Shown piece by piece: positions 5,940-5,981 of a DNA stretch of 5,981 nucleotides. The position numbers and the translations under genes were made by a program. Positions within the stretch are counted from its first letter, which is position 1. Each line of letters begins with the position of its first letter. Source of the DNA: Coxiellaceae bacterium (GTDB lineage: Bacteria > Pseudomonadota > Gammaproteobacteria > UBA9339); NCBI GenBank assembly GCA_003142435.1, contig PLMI01000144.1, positions 3,902 to 9,882 on the forward strand, given 5' to 3'. The notes below the pieces were generated by a model, which saw nothing but the letters and a program-made list of their open reading frames with translations, did not search any database and was not told the DNA's origin.

Positions 5940-5981
5940 CTCAACTAAAGAGGAAACCTTGTTGGGGCAAAATAGAAATGT

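Noticed and set aside
1..5981. CRISPR arrays, tRNA or rRNA genes, insertion sequences, toxin-antitoxin pairs or a multi-gene defence system
   Set aside because: I looked for regular repeats, cloverleaf-like arms, transposase motifs with terminal repeats, and paired small genes, and saw none. The lone DUF4143 ATPase has no partner gene in the window.

Overview
The window reads as chromosomal DNA from a low-GC gammaproteobacterium, roughly 35-40 % GC by eye. The main evidence is the block grpE (minus strand) facing away from nadK-recN (plus strand), an order well known from Enterobacterales and Legionellales. NadK and RecN also resemble the gammaproteobacterial forms in length and motifs. The AT-rich bias, a decayed gene and loose intergenic spacers would suit a host-associated lineage, but that is inference and I cannot name a genus.

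Layout. Positions 1-238 (+) hold the C-terminal remnant of a LUD-domain (DUF162, LutC-like) protein whose reading frame is broken near position 55. A perfect 15-bp stem at 332-367 can terminate transcription in both directions. Positions 426-1604 (-) encode an AAA_14/DUF4143 ATPase. Its promoter (TTGACA-16-TACAAT on the minus strand) lies inside a near-perfect 15-bp inverted repeat. Positions 1673-1913 form a structured spacer with no convincing gene and a terminator-like hairpin behind grpE. Then come grpE (1914-2495, -), a 254-bp divergent promoter region, nadK (2750-3625, +) and recN (3664-5343, +). The last gene, 5340-5939 (-), is an unrecognised coiled-coil protein. It converges on recN with a 4-base overlap, and its frame stays open to the right edge of the window.

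How the genes relate. GrpE is the nucleotide-exchange factor for DnaK, NadK makes NADP, and RecN is an SMC-like recombinational repair ATPase. Their adjacency is conserved but they do not form one pathway. nadK and recN are probably co-transcribed from the promoter at 2620-2647, with a 38-bp gap between them. Neither dnaK (often downstream of grpE) nor bamE (often downstream of recN) is present. Those flanks hold the ATPase and the unknown protein, which look like lineage-specific insertions beside a conserved core.

I did not find an undescribed multi-gene system. The most notable items are the inverted repeat over the ATPase promoter, the unrecognised coiled-coil protein, and the structured spacer behind grpE.
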